Shown here piece by piece: positions 30,590 to 40,591 of a stretch of DNA of 64,000 nt. Every line of letters starts with the position of its first letter. Position 1 is the stretch's first letter. The stretch is taken from positions 89,166,728 to 89,230,727 of the forward strand of contig OX377204.1 of NCBI GenBank assembly GCA_947396885.1, given 5' to 3'. A program made the position numbers and the translations under genes. Origin of the DNA: Heligmosomoides polygyrus polygyrus. Its lineage: Eukaryota > Nematoda > Chromadorea > Rhabditida > Heligmosomidae. The notes under the pieces are model-generated. The model did no database searches. It was given only the letters and a program-made list of their open reading frames with translations, and was not told the origin of the DNA.

Positions 30590-32502
30590 ATCATCATCAT
30601 GGCTAAAGAATTGTTGGCTAAAGAATTCGCTAAGGTCTTTTTGAAAGATGATGGCATCTTGCCTGCTGAATCTTGCTGTGAACATACAGTGATGGAAAGC
30701 TTTCCACGCTTTTTTTCCAGCTTTGACGGGCTTACGTTGTTTCGTCTTCTCAAAGGTTGGCCACCCTCTTCCTCAGTCACTCCTGATGAGGTACCTTTTA
30801 GCTTCATTCAGAAGATTGCTGATGTCATTTGTGCCCCTTTGGCTTATATTTTCAATCAGTCTCTTATGTATTCTCAGGTCCCAGCGCGCTGGAAGCACTC
30901 TTATGTCACTCCAGTTTTTAAAAAAGGCGATCCTTCAAAACCGGAAAACTATAGACCAATCAGTATCACTTCTAACTTTTGTAGGCTCTTTGAGAAAGTT
31001 CTTAAGGAATACATACTGGAGTTTGCTTCCAAACATGGAATTCTACCTGCCGCACAGCATGGATTTATGCAAGGTCGGTCGGTTGAAACGAACCTTCTAG
31101 AATGTATCAATGACTGGGGTGAGGCCTTGGACAAGAATTTGAGTTGTGATGTCATCTATTTTGATTTCTCTAAGGCGTTTGATCGAGTATCACACAGGAA
31201 ACTTTTGTCCAAATTGTCTATGCTTAACTTTCACCCAGTTATAGTGAAGTGGATTGGAGAGTTTTTAAGCAATCGAACATTCCAAGTGCGTCTGGGGCAG
31301 TCCCTCTCTGGGGTCAAAGCCATCTCCAGCGGCGTGCCTCAAGGAGGTGTCTTATCGCCAATCTTATTCAATCTTTACACTGCTGATTTAACAACAATCA
31401 TAGAACCCACTGGGGTCAAGGTCAAGATGTACGCCGACGACATTAAGTTGTATAAGGTAATTGTAGATTCGGATGATGTTGGAAGGCTTCAGGAGGCGGT
31501 GGATCTGCTCGTCCAGTGGAGTAAGAGGTGGCAGCTTCCGCTGTCTCCGAGTAAAACTGTGTACATGTCCCTTCACCAGGGCCGTCCCCCTGACTCTCGT
31601 GAGTACCATATCGACAATTCTCCTATTGAGGCGGTGAGTAGCGTCAAAGATCTTGGTTTCCACTATGACGCTAAACTGGATTTCTCCGAGCACGTGTCTA
31701 ATTGTTGCAGGCGCGCCCAACATAGAACCTATAAGATTTTCAAAGGTCTGACTACCAGGAATAAGGCTGTTTTGATACGGGCTTATAAGTCGTATGTGCG
31801 TCCGTTAGTGGAGTCTTCCACTACGGTCTTTTCCCCCAGTAGGAAAAACCTGATTAATGCGCTGGAGAAGGTACAGAATAACTTTACTCGCAAAGTGCTT
31901 ATACGTACTGGCGGCTTTTTATACTCCAGGGTACCTAAAGCCACGATAAGGAATAAATACCTAGGTCTCCATTCCTTAACATCTCGTAGAAAAATCTTCG
32001 ATATTTGCATGGTCTACAAGTTACTCCATCAACCGCGTTATAGGGAGTCCAGGTTTTTTACAATGCGAGTTTCTCATACTAAGGGAGAGCATGAAAAGAT
32101 TTTCCTTCCCTGCCCTAGGAGCAGGTTTAAGGTAGGCCTTTTTCCTCATAGGGCTGCAAGCGCGTATCTTAGGGCAGCGAAATGCATGCAATCCTCCTTT
32201 TCTCTGGAGCAGCTTAAGCGGTCCGTTCAAAAGTCGTTGCTGAGTTACGAGGCTTAGTACTGAGGTATCTCCTTTCTTTCTTTCTTTTCTTCGACTATGG
32301 TTTGCTCGGGAGGTGGGCTGTGTTGTGCTATTTTTGATTGCAGACCTGATGCCACGTCACTCGATTTGTTGTTGTTTTACGGTTTTTTACAGAGTATGTC
32401 TCTCTATGTTGCGCTTCGGTTGTAACTGTCCTATTGCTGTGTTTGTTTATCTAACGGCCGCGCTTATCGCGTACGTATTGAATAAATAAATAAAAATAAA
32501 TC
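30590..32502 (+). mobile_element. 5'-truncated CR1-type LINE
   Basis: Spans the RT frame plus a roughly 240-bp 3' untranslated region ending TATTGAATAAATAAATAAA. The sequence TCATCATCA occurs both immediately before the first LINE codons (30,591-30,599) and right after the A-rich tail (32,501-32,510), a possible target duplication. It is inserted in a long intron of the minus-strand gene. Confidence 0.75.
30599..32257 (+). CDS. CR1-type LINE reverse transcriptase, intact ORF
   Basis: An uninterrupted frame from ATG at 30,599 (an in-frame ATG at 30,506 lies in flanking DNA) to TAG at 32,255-32,257, about 550 codons. In order it shows the RT preamble (PVFKKGDPSKPENYRPISI), IYFDFSKAFDRVSH with the first catalytic Asp, SGVPQGGVLSPILFNLYTAD, the active site KMYADDIKLYK, and the thumb (SPSKTVYMSLHQ, VKDLGFHYD). 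A C-terminal region rich in basic residues and Tyr follows. The apurinic endonuclease domain normally upstream is absent, so the copy is 5' truncated although its RT is unbroken. The protein copies element RNA at the insertion site. The open frame suggests a recent insertion. Confidence 0.9.
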   Translation: MAKELLAKEFAKVFLKDDGILPAESCCEHTVMESFPRFFSSFDGLTLFRLLKGWPPSSSVTPDEVPFSFIQKIADVICAPLAYIFNQSLMYSQVPARWKHSYVTPVFKKGDPSKPENYRPISITSNFCRLFEKVLKEYILEFASKHGILPAAQHGFMQGRSVETNLLECINDWGEALDKNLSCDVIYFDFSKAFDRVSHRKLLSKLSMLNFHPVIVKWIGEFLSNRTFQVRLGQSLSGVKAISSGVPQGGVLSPILFNLYTADLTTIIEPTGVKVKMYADDIKLYKVIVDSDDVGRLQEAVDLLVQWSKRWQLPLSPSKTVYMSLHQGRPPDSREYHIDNSPIEAVSSVKDLGFHYDAKLDFSEHVSNCCRRAQHRTYKIFKGLTTRNKAVLIRAYKSYVRPLVESSTTVFSPSRKNLINALEKVQNNFTRKVLIRTGGFLYSRVPKATIRNKYLGLHSLTSRRKIFDICMVYKLLHQPRYRESRFFTMRVSHTKGEHEKIFLPCPRSRFKVGLFPHRAASAYLRAAKCMQSSFSLEQLKRSVQKSLLSYEA

Positions 32503-33135
32503 ATCATCAGCATCGATCGATACTGCACTCCTCATTGAAAATTCCACCTGATATGAACTGCGTCGACCATAGTACCCGCGTGTCTCCCGCATCGATCAGC
32601 TAAATCTGGGAGAAACCCGAAACCACCGGTCAGGAGATCGACAACATCGATCGATCTTTGCCTACCAATCGAAACTTTCCACCTGATGTGAAGCACTCCG
32701 TCGGCTATTGTATCTGTGCGTCTCCCATCCTGATCGGTTTGGAATGTCTTCCCCTTCTTCTGGGAGAAGATCGATCGACATTGATTACCTTCCTTTCCTG
32801 CTGTGAACGCTTTCCGTTGACGATCACAATCACATAGCTCCAACCGTGATCGGTTGAATCTGAGGGAAAACCAAGAACATTGAACAATACTTTTAATTTG
32901 CCCTGCTGTCTGAGACAAAATCGATCAATATTGATTGCCTTCGTCCCTGCTGTGAAAGGCCTTCCGTCGACGATCATAATCACTTAACTCCCAGCATGAT
33001 CGGTTGAATATGAGAGAAAATCGATAATATCAATCGATATTTATTGCCTCCCTAGTCGTGAAGGCTTTCTGTCGATGATCTTCTGAATCCCTAGTCACGT
33101 TGAACGACGTCTTCGGCGCGTCTTCTGAGTGCCCA
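32503..33135 (-). repeat. degenerate tandem repeat with GATCGATCGACATTGATT units
   Basis: Four or five diverged units of about 110-155 bp each carry ATCGATCGACATTGATTGCC, GCTGTGAAAGGCCTTCCGTC, GACGATCATAATCAC and TGATCGGTTGAATATGAGAG. The end (33,070-33,130) is an inverted copy of the minisatellite unit from 14 kb. No coding evidence. Confidence 0.65.
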
Positions 33136-33371
33136 GGCACGAAGAAAACGTACATATGGCTATTTTACGCTAATTTCCACTATTTTATGACTAATTTCTC
33201 CCGATTTTCCCCCTATTTTATGGCTCATCGCCTAGCGAATTATTATAGTAAGATTAAGTAAGTAGTAAGTCAGTAAGATTAAGATTAAGTAAAGTTAGTA
33301 AAGAAAGCTGAAAAAAACAAAAACAAAAAGTATTTCTGTCCAAGAACCACCCCACAGGGACACGCACTCAC
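33136..33371. other. intronic AT-rich sequence
   Basis: Includes a short TAAGTTAGTAAG-type simple repeat near 33,245-33,300. No gene seen. Confidence 0.4.
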
Positions 33372-33411
33372 CTTTGACAGCTCAGGCTGTACGTTCTCCT
33401 TAGCTGGTTGC
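33372..33411 (-). CDS. short exon
   Basis: Acceptor TACATTTAAG and donor TCAAAG/GTGAGT. One leading base completes Thr with the preceding exon, then QPAKENVQPELSK, phase-0 exit. Phase agreement with both sides supports it despite its length of 40 nt. Confidence 0.65.
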
Positions 33412-33474
33412 CTTAAATGTAATTATTAACACAAAATAATAAGAACTCTAATTTTTACACAAAATAAACCCCAC

Positions 33475-33559
33475 GTGTTCTTGCCTGGCTCCTTCTTTAT
33501 CACCCTCTTCCGATGGGCTTGCGCTACCCGAGGACGTGGAACACGAACAGCTGGAGGAG
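33475..33559 (-). CDS. exon, basic Pro-rich with IKKE motif
   Basis: Acceptor TTCATTATTACAG and donor AACAC/GTGGGG. Two leading bases complete a Pro codon, then PPAVRVPRPRVAQAHRKRVI and KKEPGKN. The stretch VIKKEP fits psi-K-x-E. HRKRVIKKE may also act as a nuclear localisation signal. The 63-nt intron to the exon at 33,411 is of typical nematode length. An alternative donor at 33,458 (GTAAAA) would add residues but break phase downstream. Confidence 0.7.
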
Positions 33560-33782
33560 CTGTAATAATGAAGGTCTGGAAACTGGCTTTATTCGCGAGT
33601 TTAGAGTTGAAAATCTGCACATTGAAGTGTTATGAAAGTGAGCAATATCGATCATCTGTGCGGCCTAATCGATGTTGGCAACTTGCCAACACACACCGCC
33701 AGGCGACTGAAGTATGAAACCTGCTTAAGACTACGGTCATGTGATGAGTGATCCGCAGTAGAACAGCAGGCATATCACTTAC

Positions 33783-33849
33783 GCTTTTTCTTCCTTTCCT
33801 TCGGAACTTCTGGCAAAGTGACGCGAGGCTTCCTCGGAGCTCTCTTCGC
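33783..33849 (-). CDS. exon, strongly basic (NLS-like)
   Basis: Acceptor CCTTCTTGCAG and an ideal donor AAGC/GTAAGTGAT. It reads AKRAPRKPRVTLPEVPKERK then KK, starts in phase 0 and ends with one base that makes Pro with the next exon. The clusters KRAPRKPR and KERKKK suggest nuclear targeting or DNA contact. The Tc1-type foldback begins only 27 bases upstream of the exon. Confidence 0.8.
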
Positions 33850-33875
33850 CTGCAAGAAGGATACTGTCTCAAATA

Positions 33876-35116
33876 CAGGGTGTCTCAAAAAAAAAAATGT
33901 TTACACCTTTTGAAAGGTGATAACTTTGCTTACTGTGAAGGAATTTAAAAAGCTAAGAGTTCATATGAAAGTTTAAAAAAATGGAAATTTTCTGGCGTAT
34001 GAGTGGTACGGAATGCGCCAGGCACTCCTCTGAAATTTCGCATTTTGCGCTTGATTGGGTGTGTTTCGCTCAAATACTTGTTATATTTTTCTTCACAAAG
34101 TGGTCGCATCGATGGCTTGCGAAAAAAGAAGGGTATCCTTAAAAATGCAGGCACTAACTGAGAGGCACATGCAGGCACTAATTGAGAGTTTTTTATTGCT
34201 ACTTGCCAAGCATTTGAAGATGTTTGAGACTCATATGAAAACAGAAGGTAACTACATTTCTGAGGCGTGCAAACATTCAAGATTGCACCATGTATCTGCC
34301 TGAAACCCTGCATTTCAAACTCGATAGATTGTGCTTGGGCTGCTTGTTACAATCCTGTTACTGCTTGGCTAAGTTAACTTGTGCTCTGCTTCTTTACCAT
34401 TTAGGACTCGACAATCACGTGAAAGACACATGGTATGGGAGTTTGTTGATTGCACAGTTTAAGTGTGAGTGGAAACCTCACTTTCCAAGACGGATTCTGT
34501 GGATTGATGAAACAACATTCAAGCTGAATGGAGAGGTTAATCGGCGTAATCGCAGCTGCGGGGCGATGGAAAACGTAAACGAAGCACAGCACAGGTTAAT
34601 CTGGCCAAGTAGTAACAAGATTGTGACAAGTATTCAGCCCATGCACAATCAATCAAGTCTGAAATGCAAGTTTTCAGGCGAGGGCATGGCGTAATCTTGC
34701 CTATTTATATTCCATAGAAATCTCGTTACCCTGTGCTTTCATATGAGTCTCAATCGTCTTCAAAAGCTTCGCTAATAGCAATGTTAGAACCTTTCTAATA
34801 GTACACGCATTTTTTAGGATAACCTCCATTTTTTGCAGGCGGTAGTGTCTTTAAGTTTGAAAATCTTCAAAAAACACAAATCAATCGATCCGGCCACTTT
34901 GTGAAGCAAATATAGCAAGTATTCGAACGAAACACGATCAGTCGAGTGTAAAATGTCTCAGAAGAGTGCATGGCGCTATCCATACAGCTCATATGTCAGA
35001 AAATTTCTATTCTTTTCTTTTAAGCTGTCAAGTGGACCCATAACTTCCTTAGTACCTTTACTATGAGCAAAGTTGCCACTATTCAAACTGTGTATACAAT
35101 TTTTTGAGCCACCCTG
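33876..35116. mobile_element. Tc1/mariner-type foldback with long arms
   Basis: Starts CAGGGTGTCTCAAAAAAAAA after TA and ends in the inverse-like TTTTTTGAGCCACCCTG at 35,116. The two halves are inverted over roughly 500 bp. The centre (34,440-34,580, plus strand) keeps a transposase piece reading FKCEWKPHFPRRILWIDETT and FKLNGEVNRRNRSC, the W-x-DE..F..NG.VN region of Tc1-like enzymes. It is a sister of the element at 11.0 kb and sits in an intron of the minus-strand gene. Confidence 0.85.
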
Positions 35117-35330
35117 CAGTTCAAATCGCTTTTTCTGTTTCTTATTTTTTCACTCTGCCCTTTGACAGCTTCTTCAAGTTTATGCTGCTTTGTTCTCAGC
35201 TGGGTTGGGATTTTGTTCACATAGCTGTTATTACTGCTCGTTGAACTTCAAATGTTTTCAAACGTTATTGCTAGCATGCCATGGCGTACAATAAATAAAT
35301 AAACAGATAGATAAATAAATAAATAAGGGA
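35117..35330 (+). mobile_element. CR1-like LINE 3' end
   Basis: T-rich 3' untranslated sequence ending GCATGCCATGGCGTACAATA followed by AATA units, parallel to the tails at positions 1-228 and 32.5 kb. Confidence 0.6.
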
Positions 35331-35375
35331 CTAGCCAGTTAGATAAACGAAAACAGACCCCAAAAAGAGGCTTAC

Positions 35376-35462
35376 CTTGGGTTTCCGCAGAGAAATTGTT
35401 TCTTCAACATCAATTAGCTGAGCGACGCGAGCCCCACTCCTCAGACGAGGATGAGTAAACAC
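35376..35462 (-). CDS. exon, unrecognised protein
   Basis: Acceptor CAGCTTTAG and donor CCCAAG/GTAAGC. 29 open codons in phase 0: VFTHPRLRSGARVAQLIDVE then ETISLRKPK. LIDVEE is a hydrophobic-acidic patch similar to a SUMO-interaction motif. It joins CETP..RKT (36,977) upstream and AKRAPRK (33,849) downstream, all in phase 0. Confidence 0.75.
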
Positions 35463-35529
35463 CTAAAGCTGATCAGAAGTCTTGCAATCGCAGTGGGACG
35501 CTACTCCTAAATAACATGGAACACAAGCC

Positions 35530-36010
35530 GTTTAAAGTATTGCATTTTCAGTTTAAACTGGACACTTTTTCATTTAAACCGAAAACCTTTAGAAGTAAAA
35601 TGGATATTTTGCCAAGCACGTCAGGCGAATTTAAGTTTGAATGGGCATTGTTTAAGCACGATAAAATTATCTCTCTCTAAGAAATTTTTTTATTAAAAAT
35701 CCACCTTTGTAGAAGGTCTTAAGAACAAATAATTACTCCATTGGATTAAATACAAAATTCTTGTCAACAATAATTGACCTCAACAATAATTTTATGCTCA
35801 TTCTTACGGGCTGGAGATCAATAAGCTTGCCAATGCGTTGTATGAACAGACTGCGCATCGCATTCGTCCCATACATCTATTGAAGTGACAGTGTAATTGC
35901 CGCTCATATGAGCATAAGTCTAGAAGCAGCAAGAGGTCACAGCAGAACAAATGCGACAGCATTTACCATTATATAACTTCAGGTAAAGCGATTTACACTA
36001 TTAATCAAAG
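35530..36010. repeat. 21-bp-type repeat units and intronic sequence
   Basis: GGACACTTTTTCATTTAAACC and related units near 35,555-35,600. The remainder is AT-rich intron without supported features. Confidence 0.35.
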
Positions 36011-36054
36011 AAACATTGAAATGGTCTGCCTCAGAATGTGCGGGAGAGGCTGTT

Positions 36055-36465
36055 TTGGCCATCACCATTATCACCTGTCGTCCAGTTGATCATCGAGTTT
36101 CGAGTGGGCGCCAGCAGCGTAGTCATACATCCCTGTCGCCTGCAAGAGTACTCGAATGGATCGTCCTCGTTCGAGGGACAAGAAGAGCGTCATATCGTTC
36201 TTTCAGGGCTTTCGTGAAGAAGTCTGACCAATGCGCTTGGGGGCGTCCTGGTAATCTCTTGACATCCCGCGGAATCCAGTCGATGACGGCTCTCGTACAG
36301 CGGGTGTCTTCGAAGCGCATTACGTGGCCTACCCACCTAATTTTCGACGACTTGGCCCATGCGACAGAGTCTCTGATCTTCGAACGTCGGCGAAGCTCGG
36401 AACTCCGGAAGCCTTCTCTCACTTGCGTGAGTCGTGTCACTCCGGACGTCGTCCTCTAGATTCCA
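36055..36465 (-). mobile_element. RTE LINE 3' fragment
   Basis: The minus strand reads MTRLTQVREGFRSSELRRRS, KIRDSVAWAKSSKIRWVGHV, VIDWIPRDVKRLPGRP and HWSDFFTKALKERYDAL. This is the C-terminal region of RTE-type reverse transcriptase proteins. It is frame-intact for 105 residues but lacks the RT domain, so it is a 5'-truncated insertion in an intron. Confidence 0.85.
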
Positions 36466-36976
36466 TGCTGCGCGACGCTGATCGTGTGTTCATCCTGCTT
36501 TCGATGGCCCAGGCAGGTCTCTGAGGCGTGTTAGGCCTATGTTATACTTCGGCGACGCTGTGTTGCGCGGGCTGCTACGCACTGTGTAGCTACCCGTGTA
36601 ACACTGCTCAAATTTTCTTAATACAAATACTATTTTGCCTTTGTCATTGTGTCTGTTTTGATTTTAGATGATTATTTTTACTTTAAAGATGCACGGATAG
36701 AATGAAAAATACACGGCCAATAATAAAGTGTCTAGTTTAAAACGAGAACGCAGCTTTAAATGAAAAGTGTCCGGTTTATTGTGAACGTAGTGTATCGCAT
36801 AAAGCGAACAAATACCGAAAATGGTGGTAATGGTTTAGGGAAAACAGGAAGAGGCACAAACATGCTTTGCGGAGGATAATCCCTCCGATGTATATCAATT
36901 AACGTCACTGACACTTCATGGTTTGAATATTTTAATCAAAACTCGCTAATTAGGTTGTAAAAAATCAATCTCTTAC
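36466..36976. other. intronic DNA with MITE fragment and 21-bp-type units
   Basis: GGCCTATGTTATACTTCGGC after TTA near 36,530 is a lone PIF-like end. GAAAAGTGTCCGGTTTATTG near 36,765 belongs to the dispersed 21-bp units. Confidence 0.4.
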
Positions 36977-37057
36977 CGTCTTTCTGCCGCGTATAGAGTT
37001 AGCGGTGCTCGTAGACACCAGCGCGGCAGCTTTTCCAACGTGGAGTGGTGTTTCACA
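36977..37057 (-). CDS. module exon E, copy 1
   Basis: 27 open codons in phase 0, CETPLHVGKAAALVSTSTAN then SIRGRKT, with donor AAGACG/GTAAGA and acceptor TGCATTTGAAG. Homologous to exon E at 40,592-40,672 (same length) and 58,915-59,000. After splicing it follows IKQE of exon D across a 66-nt intron. Confidence 0.7.
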
Positions 37058-37123
37058 CTTCAAATGCAATTTTTAGCGATCTACACACGGATAGCTACAG
37101 TATTTACGATTCACGTTTTCAAC

Positions 37124-37240
37124 TTCTTGCTTGATAGGGCGTACAGCACGGCCAGCTCGGACGCGTACATCCTTCGCAGCTTCTGGAGCCTCCACATCGA
37201 CTTCGACCTTGATTGGCGTGTATCCGGCCTTCGGAGGTTT
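37124..37240 (-). CDS. module exon D, copy 1 (two psi-K-x-E motifs)
   Basis: 39 codons in phase 0: KPPKAGYTPIKVEVDVEAPE, AAKDVRVRAGRAVRPIKQE. IKVE and IKQE both fit the sumoylation consensus. Donor GCAAGAA/GTTGAA. The acceptor here is CCTGGCAG, weaker than in copy 2, where it is CCTTTCAG. Nucleotide identity with copy 2 (40,737-40,853) is very high throughout, which indicates a recent duplication or gene conversion. Confidence 0.75.
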
Positions 37241-37308
37241 CTGCCAGGTGCCAGGTAACAACGGTTAGTCAGAAGTTCCTCATGATCTTAGAATGCGACT
37301 TCACTGAC

Positions 37309-37443
37309 CGGTTTCGGAGCTCGAGGTGCTCGGCGACCACCACGAGCTGGTTGCGACTGTGTTGCAACTGTTGTGGTCACGGAAGACATCAACCTGCTCG
37401 ACCTCACGTTCGATCTGTCGAAGCGATTCTTGAGGGAATCCGG
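37309..37443 (-). CDS. module exon C, copy 1 (basic)
   Basis: 45 codons in phase 0 beginning PDSLKNRFDRSNVRSSRLMS and ending PARGGRRAPRAPKP. Acceptor AGCTACTTTCAG, donor AAACCG/GTCAGT. The basic RGGRRAPRAPK end suggests nucleic-acid binding or nuclear import. A 68-nt intron separates it from exon D. Confidence 0.7.
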
Positions 37444-38079
37444 CTGAAAGTAGCTAAGCTGTCAGCAGAGGTTAAGTCGCTCATTTCACACGGTGTTGCC
37501 AAATCTCCGTTTATACTTCCGACTATAACGGCACGTTCTAAACTGTCTCGCTTCATTCCAAACTGGGGTATTCCGCTAGCCATTTCGGATCTATCCTAAT
37601 AGAAGGGCTAGGGTGACATTTCACTCTGTGTCTTCAACAATGGCGACAAAATAAAAAGTGAATCTCCATGCCCTGCATTCCTGAATCCACAGCTTTTTTT
37701 CTGAACTTTCGCCGTTCTCAAAAACCTAAAAGACGATCGAAACCTATAATTACATACTCACTTCAGTGAATAGTAATGTTCTCAACTCAACAAATTTAAA
37801 CTTTAAAAGTGTACCAATCTTAAAAGCAAAGCATTCCGAAAAGACATTGTTTTGCTATTAGCTAGAGAGGGGAGTTCACCGGGCTTGTGTTCGTTTCGCC
37901 TTTTTAGCCGTACCCCCCCCCCCCCCCCTCTACTTTCACTTCACGACGATAGGTCCCCTCCATACAACGAAGACATTGAAAACCCCTTACTTGTCTTGAA
38001 TAGGTTACAATGATAAGTTTTGTCCTAAGGGCTTATTAGCACTGTAATTCGGATATACTATTTACACAAAAGAGGCGCG
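37444..38079. other. intronic sequence
   Basis: Contains a C-run at 37,911-37,929 and scattered CTTTTAAAGTGTACC units. No gene seen. Confidence 0.4.
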
Positions 38080-38315
38080 TGGTAGCCCAATCGAACGAGA
38101 CGCCGGCTGTCGGGTTCATTTTGATTCAATGTTCTCGATTCGGATTTCAAACCCAGATCAACCATGCCTTCGAAAGATAAGACGCTGACTTGTTCATCGG
38201 CTCGCCACCGCAAGTGAGTGTGTAGGCCAAATACGCATTCAGATTGCCTCTACTACAACCTGTAGAAGTAGAATGCATGGCGCATCCCAAAGCGTCCTTT
38301 ACCCTTTTTCTATAG
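38080..38315 (+). mobile_element. tRNA-derived SINE, diverged copy
   Basis: Plus orientation: GAGGCGCGTGGTAGCCCAAT head, GATTCGGATTTCAAACC B-box-like region, body GCGCATCCCAAAGCG and tail CCTTTACCC. It is more diverged than the copies at 15.2 and 39.3 kb. Confidence 0.65.
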
Positions 38316-38450
38316 TAGGGGTCCACACGAGCGATGAGCGGATAACAAAGTTTTGAAACCTGGATAACGGATAATTTTGCTCAAAAATCGCCGGATAACG
38401 GAAAAACGGATAACGAACAAACAACAAAAATAGAACTGGACTTAAACTGC
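38316..38450 (+). mobile_element. possible hAT-like terminus with GGATAAC words
   Basis: TAGGGGTCCACACGAGCGAT followed by at least six GGATAAC or GGATAACGG words within about 90 bp. The layout (short terminus then a word array) is like the ends of the two hAT elements at 26-29 kb, but no partner end or duplication was found. Confidence 0.35.
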
Positions 38451-39256
38451 TCTAGATTCAACAGCAGACATAGAAGGCAACTGCTGTCAAATTATAAGTC
38501 TTTTGTAACGATCCTAATGGAGTTTTTTTTTTTTTTGAAACATAGTGTAGTCACTTTGACAAGGCCCTAGAGGGTTCTCACGAAGCTTCAGTAAATAGAA
38601 ACGCTTCTTCATTGCCATTCAAACCGATGCCGAGTTTGATTTGCGAACAATTCCTTTACTAGGTTTCGCGAACTGCTGTCAAGCTCATCGGGGAGGACAA
38701 GTAGCAAGACTACCAAGCTGTGAAGCTAAAACTGTTTTGCAAACTCTACTCTGCTGATGTTTCGTCGTGATCACCTTAATGAAAGTCTGGAAAAGGCAAG
38801 GAAAGATTAAGAATTTGTTTATCCAAGCACATTTCCATAGTACAATTTACAATTTTCATATTTTTGCCGTTTAAAACGAATGGGAAGAACGAGACAAATG
38901 ATGCGTAAAACAGCCCAACTAACAATATCAGAGTTAGAAAAGCAGCTTCGACAAAGGCTCTGCAGAAAGCGATATTGGGGATTACCGGCCAGCATTGTTC
39001 AATTTTTAAACTGGATTTGAAGAATAATCCTACCCACAGTAACTCTAGGACAAGTGGTTAGTTAATACATAATTTAAAGCCCTCAGAATACTAGTTTTAT
39101 AGTTTTGATATAAATTTTTAGTGATCGTAGGTGGTCCAAACTACTGTTAATATCGAAAAGAATACAAAGCCAAATTATGAAAGTAGAAAAATGTCCTATG
39201 AAGGAACTCCTTGCCAGCAGCACTCACACAATCAATCAAGCAAACAAAGCGGCATA
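38450..39256. other. no recognisable gene
   Basis: AT-rich intronic sequence with a T-run at 38,521-38,537. Nothing further supported. Confidence 0.4.
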
Positions 39257-39572
39257 GTTCATGAGTAAAGGATAAAAATAAAGGATAAAGGACGGCGTTA
39301 CTCAATCCCTTCTGGGATGCGCCAGCGCATTCTACTTCTACGGGATGTCGTGGAGGCGACATGAATGCGTATTTGGCCATACAATGACTTGCGGTGGCCA
39401 GCCGATGAACAAGTCAGCGCTCTATCCTTCCCAGACGAGTCTGGTACCAATTCACCGACCCCAGAGGGATGGAAGGCTTGGTTGGCCTGGGCGGGAAATC
39501 CGACCCAGTAACCTGGTATCGGGTGCACGCGACAGTCGCGCCTCCTCCGACTGCGCCACACGCGCCCGTGTT
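39257..39572 (-). mobile_element. tRNA-derived SINE
   Basis: Minus orientation. It starts GGCGCGTGTGGCGCAGTCGG (A-box TGGCGCAGTCGG), has a B-box-like GGGTCGGATTTCC about 45 bases on, and ends in an AAGGATAAA-type tail on the plus strand. Near-identical in long stretches to the copy at 15.2 kb. Confidence 0.8.
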
Positions 39573-39699
39573 CATGAGTACATGGCGCAATTACTACATG
39601 AGCACATCCAAAAACGCCACATGCTTGCCATTTAAGATACTCTAGAAACACTATTTTGTAATGAAGCTCACTATTCTATGATACTTTTTGAATTCTTCT

Positions 39700-39866
39700 C
39701 ATTGGATTTCTACGATAAAATTTTGTTCGCAAGTCTATTTTCTGTTTTCTGGCCATTTTTTAGCCATTTTCCCAGAAAACAGAAAACAGAAAAAATTTGC
39801 CCAAAATGACCAGAATATCAGAAAACAGAAAACAGAAAATCCGCCCATCCCTGCTCGCGACGTTAT
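39700..39866 (-). mobile_element. hAT-like terminus with TTTTCTG words
   Basis: The right end reads CCGCCCATCCCTG, whose inverse CAGGGATGGGCGG resembles the CAGGGATGTGCGG end of the nested hAT at 27.5 kb. It is preceded by repeated GAAAACA words and, further left, by TTTTCTGTTTTCTGG in inverse. The left terminus is not found. Confidence 0.5.
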
Positions 39867-40056
39867 TTAAGCCAAAAATGGTGCGTAGCCCACCACCTAT
39901 TACTGGTGTTATGAAGAGATTTATAGGTAGGGGTTGCACCTTAATATCTTAAGTTATTACTTTTTATTATTATTGTGATAGCCTATGCTTATTTTATCGT
40001 TTTTTGAAAGAAAAATGGGTCTTCAGTTGGACTTCTCTTCAAAGATAACGGTGTTA

Positions 40057-40187
40057 AGCCCCATTCATACTTCATTCGCCGGCGGCACGTCATATTGAGA
40101 ATTACCCACGTCCACTAGGCCCTGCGGCGTAATCAATACCGGTAATTCTCATTACGACATCGCTGCGTTTGGAATATGAACGGGGCC
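40057..40187. mobile_element. PIF/Harbinger-like MITE
   Basis: 131 bp with ends AGCCCCATTCATACTTC and, inverted, GGCCCCGTTCATATTCC. TTA at 40,054-40,056 and 40,188-40,190. It sits about 30 bp downstream of exon B copy 2, inside the next intron. Confidence 0.8.
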
Positions 40188-40215
40188 TTAAAAAACTGAA
40201 ATCAAAATCACTCAC

Positions 40216-40263
40216 CAGAAGAGATTTTCGTTGTTGACCACCTTTCCTGACCTTCTCCAGCTC
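40216..40263 (-). CDS. module exon B
   Basis: 16 codons in phase 0, ELEKVRKGGQQRKSLL. Acceptor CTGGTATTACAG, donor CTTCTG/GTGAGT. Homologous to the exon at 43,095-43,163 (ELERVAPPNKK..). A 66-nt intron separates it from exon A. Confidence 0.75.
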
Positions 40264-40329
40264 CTGTAATACCAGAACCTCACTGGGCGCAGAAAGAAGT
40301 GAGGAAACGATTGTGATATCGCAGCTTAC

Positions 40330-40425
40330 CCGAGGTGTGTCGTCGACAACAGAATCATCCACAATCACGAGTCGGTCATCATCAGAATCACTGTCTACGT
40401 CGTTTGCCAAGGCAGGTCTACCTGT
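40330..40425 (-). CDS. module exon A with SUMO-interaction-like motif
   Basis: 32 codons in phase 0: TGRPALANDVDSDSDDDRLV then IVDDSVVDDTPR. Acceptor CGTCATTGCAG, donor CCTCGG/GTAAGC. The hydrophobic core LVIV flanked on both sides by Asp and Ser-Asp runs matches the classic SUMO-interaction motif layout. Homologous to the exon at 46,574-46,729. Confidence 0.8.
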
Positions 40426-40591
40426 CTGCAATGACGATTTGACTTGAAAGTCATGATATTCATAGAATTCTCTAATGGGAATAATGACACCGTTGAACCG
40501 AAATGTTGGTCTCCATCACTGACGGCTACTTCGTTTTTATATTTCAATCAGAATGCGCTCAAAACTAGGTTGGTTTTAAAAATTCCCCTAC

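Noticed and set aside
36977..37057. LKCET, LKSEP and LKVEP as further psi-K-x-E motifs at the start of exon E
   Set aside because: The only acceptor AG falls between the Lys and the next codon in all three copies, so Leu-Lys is intronic.
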